Positions 50,240 through 56,754 of a DNA stretch of 56,754 nt are shown here, piece by piece (position 1 is the stretch's first letter; each line of letters begins with the position of its first letter). The stretch spans positions 1 through 56,754 of the forward strand of contig NZ_PGVA01000055.1 in assembly GCF_002860125.1 (NCBI RefSeq), in the 5' to 3' direction. This stretch comes from Bacillus canaveralius (GTDB lineage: Bacteria > Bacillota > Bacilli > Bacillales > Cytobacillaceae). The notes below the pieces were generated by a model. It was not told where the DNA came from and did not search any database. It saw only the letters and a list, made by a program, of their open reading frames with translations. A program made the translations under genes and the position numbers.

Positions 50240-50614
50240 TTATTTCTTATTTAAAAAAGATAAACAAAACAGGCAATCGCCTTCCTTACGGGGGCTTCCA
50301 AAATGCAAATTGCAAATATGAAACCCTTCCTGATAAAGGCGGGCAAGATTATCATAGCCTTCACCAATATCAAGAGGATGTTTGCCATCCTGTTCCGAAT
50401 GGCTGTCACCCTCTTTTCCCTTGCCGACATTTTGCTGCTCTTTTTCTGTAGTTTTCTCCAGACGGAGCCTTAAATGGTCATTCTCAATTTTTAAAGAATT
50501 ATTCTCTTCCAGTATTTCCGCAAGATGGACTTTAAGCTCCCCAAGCTGGCGGTACAACTGGCCGATCTGAGTTTCCATATTTGTAACTGAATCAAAAATT
50601 TCTTTTTTATCCAC
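50240..50614 (-). CDS. yabA: Replication initiation control protein YabA
   Basis: 124-aa negative regulator that binds DnaA and the DnaN clamp. The N-terminal ~60 residues form a tetramerising coiled coil ([34 protein letters not shown]). The C-terminal zinc domain has His99, Cys101, Cys114 and Cys117 ([20 protein letters not shown]). A GTG at 50614 is chosen because GAGGTGG lies 5 nt upstream and [10 protein letters not shown] matches B. subtilis; an in-frame GTG at 50623 is within that site. Confidence 0.95.
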   Translation of the reverse strand: MDKKEIFDSVTNMETQIGQLYRQLGELKVHLAEILEENNSLKIENDHLRLRLEKTTEKEQQNVGKGKEGDSHSEQDGKHPLDIGEGYDNLARLYQEGFHICNLHFGSPRKEGDCLFCLSFLNKK

Positions 50615-50627
50615 GCGTTCCACCTCA

Positions 50628-50707
50628 TTGTCCAGCTACGGCTCCTAGCTTCCTAAGGTCATAAACCAGTCACAGAAGCATCCTTCAAAGTATAAAATGC
50701 TTCTGCA
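50628..50707. repeat. Possible degenerate relative of the palindromic element
   Basis: TTGTCCAGCTACGGCTCCTAG resembles the end of the 42.3-kb element read on its other strand (TTGTCTAGCTCCAGCGCCTAG). An AGAAGCAT / ATGCTTCT inverted repeat with a 15-nt loop follows (50677-50707). No gene lies here; part may act as yabA leader or promoter. Confidence 0.35.
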
Positions 50708-50811
50708 GCATAGCAAAGTCGAAGAAACTATGTTCGTCCCGTTGCAAGGCTCCATGATGGTCATTCGAAGATGTTTGTCGTGTTGCCTTGTTTGTTGCGG
50801 CTAAAAAAACA

Positions 50812-50880
50812 GCCTCGTTCCTATTGTGGCTTCCAATGCTCGGGTACCTATGAACAAGCCTGAAGCCGCTTGTTCCTCTT
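50812..50880. repeat. ACAAGC-hairpin repeat next to ricT
   Basis: GTTCCTATTGTGGCTTCC and GAACAAGCCTGAAGCCGCTT with TGTTCCTCTT repeat the unit seen at 32176 and 35738. It abuts the ricT stop codon. Confidence 0.6.
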
Positions 50881-50881
50881 A

Positions 50882-51709
50882 CTAATCTGTTGATTGTAGC
50901 GAGACAGCGCCTTCTTTTAAAATTTCATCCAGCGTGTACTCCAGAACGCGATCAGGTTCAGATAACTCCACTTGCAGGACGCGTTCCAATATATTTAAAC
51001 CGACAACCTTGCCGCGTCCACTAGGGGTTTTAATAAACTCACCCAAGTCCGGAAGCTGTTCTTTTGCTAATTCATACTCATCATTTTCATATTTTAAACA
51101 ACACATAAGACGACCGCATAAACCGGAAATCTTGGTAGGGTTTAACGATAAATTTTGGTCTTTCGCCATTTTAATCGAAACCGGATCAAAATCTCCTAAA
51201 AACGTTGAACAGCAAAGCATTCTTCCGCACGGGCCAATTCCGCCCAGCATTTTCGCTTCATCCCGAACACCGATTTGGCGCAATTCAATTCTAGTCCGAA
51301 AGATCGCTGCTAAATCCTTGACTAGCTCTCGAAAATCAACTCGTCCATCCGCTGTAAAGTAGAATATAACTTTATTCCGGTCAAATGTATATTCCACATC
51401 TACAAGCTTCATATCTAATTGATGTTCATTTACTTTCTCACAGCAAATATCATATGATTCCTTTGCTGCCTGTTTGTTCTCTTCGACAATCAACCGATCC
51501 TTGTGATCTGCAATTCTCAAGACTTTTTTAAGAGGGAGGACTACATCATTTTGTTCAACCTGCTTACGGGCGATCACTACTTTCCCGTACTCTACACCCC
51601 GAACCGTTTCTACAATAACGAAGTCCCCTTTTTGAATTGAGAGCTCCCCGGGATCAAAATAATATATTTTGCCAGCTTTTTTAAAGCGTACACCTACTAC
51701 ATCATACAA
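50882..51709 (-). CDS. ricT: RicT (YaaT), subunit of the RicAFT iron-sulfur complex
   Basis: 275-aa PSP1-family protein. With RicA and RicF it modulates RNase Y processing and the Spo0A phosphorelay in B. subtilis. Cysteines Cys161/166/167 (GPCGRMLCC) and Cys198/203/204 (GLCGRLMCC) can hold Fe-S clusters. The start is a TTG with AGGAGGG eight nt upstream, giving MYDVVGVRFKKAGKIYYFDP as in the family. It overlaps the holB stop by 8 bp. Confidence 0.95.
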   Translation of the reverse strand: MYDVVGVRFKKAGKIYYFDPGELSIQKGDFVIVETVRGVEYGKVVIARKQVEQNDVVLPLKKVLRIADHKDRLIVEENKQAAKESYDICCEKVNEHQLDMKLVDVEYTFDRNKVIFYFTADGRVDFRELVKDLAAIFRTRIELRQIGVRDEAKMLGGIGPCGRMLCCSTFLGDFDPVSIKMAKDQNLSLNPTKISGLCGRLMCCLKYENDEYELAKEQLPDLGEFIKTPSGRGKVVGLNILERVLQVELSEPDRVLEYTLDEILKEGAVSLQSTD

Positions 51710-52709
51710 ATGAAGATCCCTCCTGCAATTTTAACACAAGCTGTTCCATTAACAGCTGCGGATTCATATTTGCATGCAGCTTTCTTTTTGCTTCTAAAAT
51801 GGCCGTCATCTGTTCGATTAGACGCCGTCCCGATGTTTGCAAAGCATATTGCTCCAAGCGTGATTTTTCGCTTGTATAAACAATCTGCTCCTGCTTTCCG
51901 ATCTGGATATATAATAAATCCTTAAACACAAGAAGTAGTAAATCTAAACCACGATCAAGCTGATCTTTCTCTTTAAAGTGCAGAAACCAATTCTCCTGAA
52001 GGTTGACCATTGCTTCAAGGGGATTCTTTTTAAGCACTTCATATAATTTTAACACTATTTTTTGAGCTTGTGCAAACCAATCGTCATTGCTAAGCTCCAA
52101 TGCTTCAGTTAAATTATTTGTCAGCTGGGAAAGCAGCGGCGCCATGCTCGCTGTTACGCCATTTTCAACAAGCTGGCTCGCCATTTTTTCTGGAGGTAAA
52201 GGCTTAAATGTAATAATTTGGCACCTAGAGAGAATCGTCGGCAATATTTGCTGGGCTTGTTCAGTGATTAAGATCGCAAACGTTTGAGCATGAGGCTCCT
52301 CCAAAAACTTCAGGAGACTGTTCGCTGCATTTACAGTCATTCGATCAGCATGAACAATCAAATATAGCTTTCGTTTCGATTCCACGCCCGTTTTTGAGAA
52401 TTCTTCTTGCAGTGCTTGAATTTGGCTTTTTTTGATGGAAAGGCCATCAGGCTCAACTACATGAATATCAGGATGGTTTCCGCTGTTAATCCTCTTACAA
52501 TTTAAACAGCTTTCACAAGGTTCATAACCGTTCGCTGGATTTTGGCAAAAAAGGCTTTTCGCCAGAAGCAGGCCTGCGTCCTTCTTTCCCGTACCTCTTG
52601 CACCCTCAAATAAATAAGCATGCGCCACACGGTCCTTTACCAGGCTGTTTTGAACCATTTTTAACACTGTCGGCTGTATTTCCTCTAATTGCTCCCATGT
52701 CCTAGCCAA
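51702..52709 (-). CDS. holB: DNA polymerase III subunit delta'
   Basis: Clamp-loader AAA+ subunit. The 335-aa product has AYLFEGARGTGKKDAGLLLAKSLFCQ at the P-loop position (GxxGxGKK), a four-cysteine zinc module (CQNPANGYEPCESCLNC), and the sensor-1-like ILSRCQIITF, plus NSLLKFLEEP. The start is uncertain: TTG at 52709 (after GAGAGTG) is preferred; the frame also opens with GTG at 52718. It follows yaaR by 13 nt. Confidence 0.94.
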   Translation of the reverse strand: MARTWEQLEEIQPTVLKMVQNSLVKDRVAHAYLFEGARGTGKKDAGLLLAKSLFCQNPANGYEPCESCLNCKRINSGNHPDIHVVEPDGLSIKKSQIQALQEEFSKTGVESKRKLYLIVHADRMTVNAANSLLKFLEEPHAQTFAILITEQAQQILPTILSRCQIITFKPLPPEKMASQLVENGVTASMAPLLSQLTNNLTEALELSNDDWFAQAQKIVLKLYEVLKKNPLEAMVNLQENWFLHFKEKDQLDRGLDLLLLVFKDLLYIQIGKQEQIVYTSEKSRLEQYALQTSGRRLIEQMTAILEAKRKLHANMNPQLLMEQLVLKLQEGSSFV

Positions 52710-52722
52710 TCCAATCACTCTC

Positions 52723-53163
52723 TTACGTGTATAAATTAATGAGAAGTCCTTTGATTTCCCCGATCTTCCCTAAAATATCAATTGATGTTTCTTCTTGCTT
52801 CATGACATTGTCTGTTAGTTCGACTAGCTTGTCATCAATCGTGTCAACAATTTTTAAGGAACGGCCCTGTCCAAATTGATTCCAACTGTGGGATTGCTTG
52901 AGTTCCATCCCGAAATCGACTGTTTCCTTAACAAATCGTTTCACAAGCGCTTTAAACTTGGCTAAGTCCTTAAATGTCCGTGACCGGGCCAGCCGGTCGC
53001 CTGCCTGGTCGATATCACCCATCAGCTGCTGGAGCTGTGTCACTTGCATCTTTTGATCTTGCTTTTGAACGTATTCGTTGAATTTTATCCCGACAACATT
53101 TTGCTGTTTCTGCTCATGGCGGCCTTTATCGAGATTTAACCGCATATCTTGGTTAATTTTCAT
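52723..53163 (-). CDS. yaaR: YaaR-family protein (DUF327)
   Basis: 146-aa conserved helical protein of unknown function, same length as B. subtilis YaaR. Visible: LMGDIDQAGDRLARSRTFKDLAKFKALVKRFVKETVDFGMELK and a C-terminal LTDNVMKQEETSIDILGKIGEIKGLLINLYT helix region. The ATG at 53163 follows GGAGG. It sits between darA and holB in a conserved cluster. Confidence 0.92.
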   Translation of the reverse strand: MKINQDMRLNLDKGRHEQKQQNVVGIKFNEYVQKQDQKMQVTQLQQLMGDIDQAGDRLARSRTFKDLAKFKALVKRFVKETVDFGMELKQSHSWNQFGQGRSLKIVDTIDDKLVELTDNVMKQEETSIDILGKIGEIKGLLINLYT

Positions 53164-53185
53164 AATGAAACCTCCGGATGTTTCC

Positions 53186-53668
<483 letters not shown>

Positions 53669-53741
53669 TTAATTGAGCAAAATTGGACCAATGTAACTTT
53701 ATGCCTGTCCCTCATTATTTCCATATGTAACCTGTAAAAAT

Positions 53742-54380
53742 TCACACTGGTTTATCGATGGTTTTTTTTATTTTTTCTGCTGATTGCTCATACACGTTTT
53801 GAATAGGCTGGGAAGCATCGATTCTGTGTATTCTTTCAGGGAATCTTTTCATTAAAATATAATAACCTTCCCTTACTTTATAATGGAACTCAATCGTTTC
53901 CAAATCGAGCCGGTTTACTTCCCTGCCCGCATTTTTGCTGATTCGTCCCAAACCTTCTTCCGGATCAATATCAAAGTATAGGGTTACAGAAGGCATCATT
54001 TGCTCAATAGCAAACTGGTTAATCGATAATACTTCATCAATTCCAAGTCCTCGTGCGTAGCCCTGGTAAGCGAGCGAGCTATCGATGAAGCGGTCACACA
54101 ATACAACAGCACCATCTTCGAGAGCAGGTTTCACTTTTTCAACGAGATGCTGCCTTCTTGCAGCGGCGTATAATAACGCCTCTGTCCGAGGGTCCATAGC
54201 TGTATTATGTGTATTAAGGATTACCTTGCGAATCTGTTCAGCGATATCAATCCCGCCCGGTTCCCTCGTCATCATGACTTTATGGCCTTCCGTTTCAAGC
54301 TCCTTTGCAAGCAGGCTGAGCACAGTCGTCTTGCCAGCCCCTTCTGGACCTTCAACCGAAATAAAGATTCCTTTTTTCAT
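53742..54380 (-). CDS. tmk: Thymidylate kinase
   Basis: Phosphorylates dTMP to dTDP. The 212-aa P-loop kinase has [10 protein letters not shown] (10-19), TREPGG, the DRF motif [20 protein letters not shown] and the LID-like [15 protein letters not shown]. It begins 3 nt after the yaaO stop, so the two are probably cotranscribed. Confidence 0.97.
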   Translation of the reverse strand: MKKGIFISVEGPEGAGKTTVLSLLAKELETEGHKVMMTREPGGIDIAEQIRKVILNTHNTAMDPRTEALLYAAARRQHLVEKVKPALEDGAVVLCDRFIDSSLAYQGYARGLGIDEVLSINQFAIEQMMPSVTLYFDIDPEEGLGRISKNAGREVNRLDLETIEFHYKVREGYYILMKRFPERIHRIDASQPIQNVYEQSAEKIKKTIDKPV

Positions 54381-54383
54381 TCT

Positions 54384-55838
54384 TTAACCCCCAGATGAGA
54401 ACTCTTTCTGTATTTTGTATACCTTTATTTTTCTTTCCAGCAAAGCCTCTCCCCCTTGGAACCGCGCTCCACTTTTGAGAAGGAGGTTAAGGCTTTCCAG
54501 ATCTGCTTGATCAATTAATTCTCCAGGATATAGTAAAGGAATGCCTGGAGGATAAGGCACGATCATTTCAGCACAGATTTGCCCGGCTGCTTCACTAAAA
54601 TGCAGTTCTTCTATTTCTAAGTTTTTTGCCTGTTTTCCACTTAAAAGGAGCGGTGAAACAGGCTTCTTCTTAAAAAAAACATCCCTTTGTTCATTTACCT
54701 GATCGAATTCATTTTTCAGCGCTCTCGTCAGTTTATCAATAACCAGTGCAAATGGATATTCCTGATCTTGTTTTAATAATGGAAGAACAAAAAGAACATT
54801 ATTCGGATCTGCCAGCTCGACAAATACACCTTCCTGCTCCATCCGCTTCTGTATATCAAATCCATTCAGGGTACATGTTGATTGCAACGTTAATTTTAAT
54901 AAATCGCCATTGCCGCTCTCCAATACCTTTACCCCTTCTATGTTTGATAATTCCTGCTTAAAAAGTCTCACGGCCTTCTCCGTGTAATCAAGGTCATACT
55001 GATTGAAAGAAGCCAAATAGCTCCTGGCTACGTCTAAAGAAGCCAAAATCGGATAAGAAGGGCTGCTCGATTGGATAACTCGCAAATAATATTTTAAAGT
55101 GTCCACCGATAACAGTTGACTATTAAAATGCAAAAACGAGCCCATTGTCATTGCCGGCAGCGTCTTGTGCGCCGACTGGACGGTGATATCCGCCCCCAAC
55201 TCAACTGCGGACAACGGAAAGGGACGGCCCACGATAAAATGAGCACCGTGTGCCTCATCAACAAGTACTGGTATATCATGCTGGTGAGCCACATTTATAA
55301 TACTTTTTAAGTCATAAGTAAGACCGTAATAGTTTGGATATGTGACGATAATAGCTTTAGCATGCGGATACAAATAGATGGCCTCTTCTACAGTTTCGAT
55401 TGATACTCCTCCGGCAACCTGCCATTCCTCGTCCAGCATCGGCCCTAAAAACACGGGATTTCCCCCAGCAAGCTCGATTCCATTTAAAATCGATTTATGG
55501 CAATTTCTCTGCACAAGGACAATGTCGTCCTCTTTAATCGCAGCCAATATCATCGCGAGATTGCCGCCCGTCGATCCATTAACTAAAAAAAAGCTCTCTT
55601 TGACACCGTATAATTCAGCCAGGAGCCTTTCTGCCGCCAAAATGACTCCCTCAGGCGAATGAAGATCATCCAATCCTGTCAATTCCGTCGCATCAAGCTG
55701 TAAAAATTTCGCAAAGCCAAAATCTTTTTCTATAGGAAATAACGAACCATACTTATGGCCAGGGACATGCAACGAAATCGGCTTCTTTTCACTATGGCGA
55801 ACTAAAGCCTCTAATAAAGGCGTTTCTTTTTGATCCAT
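54384..55838 (-). CDS. yaaO: Aminotransferase class I/II-fold Orn/Lys/Arg decarboxylase-like protein (YaaO)
   Basis: 484-aa PLP enzyme. LHVPGHKYGSL and the PLP lysine in DITVQSAHKTLPAMTMGSFLHF, with VDEAHGAHF before it, define the Orn/Lys/Arg decarboxylase family. It lacks the N-terminal wing domain of inducible enterobacterial enzymes and is similar to B. subtilis YaaO and SpeA in size. The substrate cannot be decided from sequence: arginine, lysine or ornithine are possible. It is upstream of tmk. Confidence 0.9.
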   Translation of the reverse strand: MDQKETPLLEALVRHSEKKPISLHVPGHKYGSLFPIEKDFGFAKFLQLDATELTGLDDLHSPEGVILAAERLLAELYGVKESFFLVNGSTGGNLAMILAAIKEDDIVLVQRNCHKSILNGIELAGGNPVFLGPMLDEEWQVAGGVSIETVEEAIYLYPHAKAIIVTYPNYYGLTYDLKSIINVAHQHDIPVLVDEAHGAHFIVGRPFPLSAVELGADITVQSAHKTLPAMTMGSFLHFNSQLLSVDTLKYYLRVIQSSSPSYPILASLDVARSYLASFNQYDLDYTEKAVRLFKQELSNIEGVKVLESGNGDLLKLTLQSTCTLNGFDIQKRMEQEGVFVELADPNNVLFVLPLLKQDQEYPFALVIDKLTRALKNEFDQVNEQRDVFFKKKPVSPLLLSGKQAKNLEIEELHFSEAAGQICAEMIVPYPPGIPLLYPGELIDQADLESLNLLLKSGARFQGGEALLERKIKVYKIQKEFSSGG

Positions 55839-55994
55839 GTTATCACCGATTTCTTATTCAGGATTCTTATCTATTTTATCAAAATAAACCTTCGGCTGCT
55901 CCTTTTTTAATAATACATCCCGAGCGCACCCGTTTGTCTCTGTTTAGATTTGCTGCACAAGAAATGGCGCACAAACGCCTCATCATGGAAATGG

Positions 55995-56025
55995 CAAAAA
56001 AGAAAGCCTCCGTTTCGGAAGCCTT
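55995..56025 (-). terminator. Intrinsic terminator of csfB
   Basis: AAGGCTTCCG / CGGAGGCTTT stem (two G-U on this strand) with an AAA loop, followed by CTTTTTT. It abuts the csfB stop. Confidence 0.8.
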
Positions 56026-56228
56026 CATGAATGAATTTCAGGTTTAGTTATCTTTTTTAACTGTTTCAAAAAGTACTTATATTTAGGATCATCCGTATCC
56101 GTAATAATAAGATCATGTTCACAATCAATACATATAAAAGAAGTGTATAGATGTATGCCCTTCCATTTTATTTGTTCGCAAACGACACATGTTTTCCCCG
56201 TCTGTTTCTTCGCTAACAAATTGTTCAA
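56025..56228 (-). CDS. csfB: Anti-sigma-G factor Gin (CsfB)
   Basis: 67-aa zinc-binding inhibitor that keeps sigma-G (and sigma-E in the forespore) inactive early in sporulation. Cys14/Cys17 (CVVC) and Cys33/Cys36 (CIDC) form the zinc site, with GIHLYTSFICIDCE strongly conserved. A TTG start at 56228 is chosen: GGAGG lies 8 nt upstream, and the sigma-F promoter at 56250-56278 would start transcripts too far downstream for the open frame from 56264. Confidence 0.93.
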   Translation of the reverse strand: MNNLLAKKQTGKTCVVCEQIKWKGIHLYTSFICIDCEHDLIITDTDDPKYKYFLKQLKKITKPEIHS

Positions 56229-56249
56229 TACCTCCACCTCCACACCCCT

Positions 56250-56278
56250 ATTCTCACCAAACAACTGTATTTGTATAC
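56250..56278 (-). promoter_or_regulatory. Sigma-F promoter of csfB
   Basis: GTATA (56274-56278), a 15-bp spacer and GGTGAGAAT (56250-56258) fit the sigma-F consensus GYATA-N15-GGNNANANT completely. Confidence 0.85.
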
Positions 56279-56754
56279 AATTTTTCGAATATTCCTCAGT
56301 GCTCCATTGTATGTATTACATGCTAATTAAGTGTATGTCTATACTACATATCGGCTTCGTTCAGAATATAATAATAACAGGCCGGAGATGAGTTTTTCCC
56401 TGAATCTTGCCATGAACTAGTTTTGACGTACTTATAAATACTGTTACTTACTTCCCGAACTTGGGCGTTTTTGCGAATGAATTAAAGAAATCAGAAAATC
56501 CAGGCATTGTATTAGAAAATCCTAACAATTTATTGAGTGATAAAAAAGAATTAAGCGGAAATTCCGGTGATTCGCGCGAAAGTACGGAGGAATTAAGCGG
56601 AATCTTGGCTTAATTAAGCGGAAAATCCAGGAATTAAGCGATAATCGTAATTAATTAAGCGAAACGGTGTGTCGGATGGTTTCTCCGTATCTAATGTAGA
56701 GTAGAAAACAGGAATTAGATATTGTCTTCTTGTCCTCGGGTTTCAGGGTGTTCC
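56279..56754. other. Right-end intergenic region upstream of csfB
   Basis: No gene was found here on either strand. The region is AT-rich up to about 56545 and then holds the phased 21-bp repeats (separate entry). In B. subtilis an rRNA operon lies on this side of csfB; no rRNA sequence is recognisable before the window ends. Confidence 0.5.
56549..56673. repeat. Six phased ~21-bp repeats (AATTAAGCGGAAA...)
   Basis: AATTAAGCG starts at 56549, 56591, 56612, 56632 and 56653, with a degenerate unit at 56570, so the spacing is 21, 21, 21, 20, 21. Each unit continues GAAAATCC-like. A looser relative (AATTAAAG...AAAATCCAGG) starts at 56480. The regular two-helical-turn phasing is clear; the function is unknown. 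Confidence 0.75.

Overview
This window is a chromosomal segment from a Bacillus-like endospore former (Bacillaceae). Gene content, gene order and protein sequences follow the origin-proximal part of the Bacillus subtilis chromosome, from csfB at the right end to the 5' end of an rRNA operon at the left end, shown here on the complementary strand. Almost every gene is on the minus strand; abrB and two tRNA genes are the exceptions. The sporulation set (csfB, yabG, sspF, spoVG, fin, spoVT, yabP, yabQ, spoIIE, yabS, yabT) shows an endospore former. I did not identify the species. Product names rest on sequence recognition and synteny, not on database searches.

Reading in the direction of transcription (right to left): 56.7-50.2 kb holds a repeat-rich end, csfB, the decarboxylase-like yaaO, tmk, darA, yaaR, holB, ricT and yabA (nucleotides, c-di-AMP sensing, replication and its control). 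50.1-40.8 kb holds trmN6, yazA, rsmI, the divergent regulator abrB, metG with an attenuator-like leader, a TatD nuclease, yabE, a cluster of palindromic repeats, rnmV and ksgA (RNA modification and processing). 40.7-31.0 kb holds yabG, veg, sspF, ispE, purR, ridA, spoVG, glmU, prs, ctc, pth and fin. 30.9-21.0 kb holds mfd, spoVT, yabM, yabN, rqcP, yabP, yabQ, divIC and yabR.

From 20.9 to 13.9 kb there are two head-on tRNA genes, then spoIIE, yabS and yabT (a PP2C phosphatase, a vWA protein and a Ser/Thr kinase), then tilS, hprT and ftsH. From 11.9 to 0.4 kb come coaX, hslO, a PrsA-like foldase, cysK, the complete p-aminobenzoate/folate operon (pabB-pabA-pabC-folP-folB-folK with yazB and dusB) and lysS. 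The window ends with tandem rrn promoters, a boxA and the first ~96 nt of 16S rRNA.

Control signals can be read directly at many genes: sigma-A promoters (rrn, cysK, glmU, veg, yabE, abrB), a 21-bp-spacer spoIIE promoter, sigma-F (csfB, yabS), sigma-H (spoVG), sigma-B (ctc), sigma-K (yabG), an ECF-type promoter antisense to yabE, tandem 0A boxes at abrB and a PurBox-like pair at purR. The observations most worth follow-up are the metG leader (promoter, 10-bp hairpin, 29-codon ORF, intrinsic terminator), the apparently circularly permuted vWA domain of YabS inside a phosphatase/vWA/kinase trio, the conserved-looking yabE antisense promoter, and several intergenic palindromic or phased repeats.
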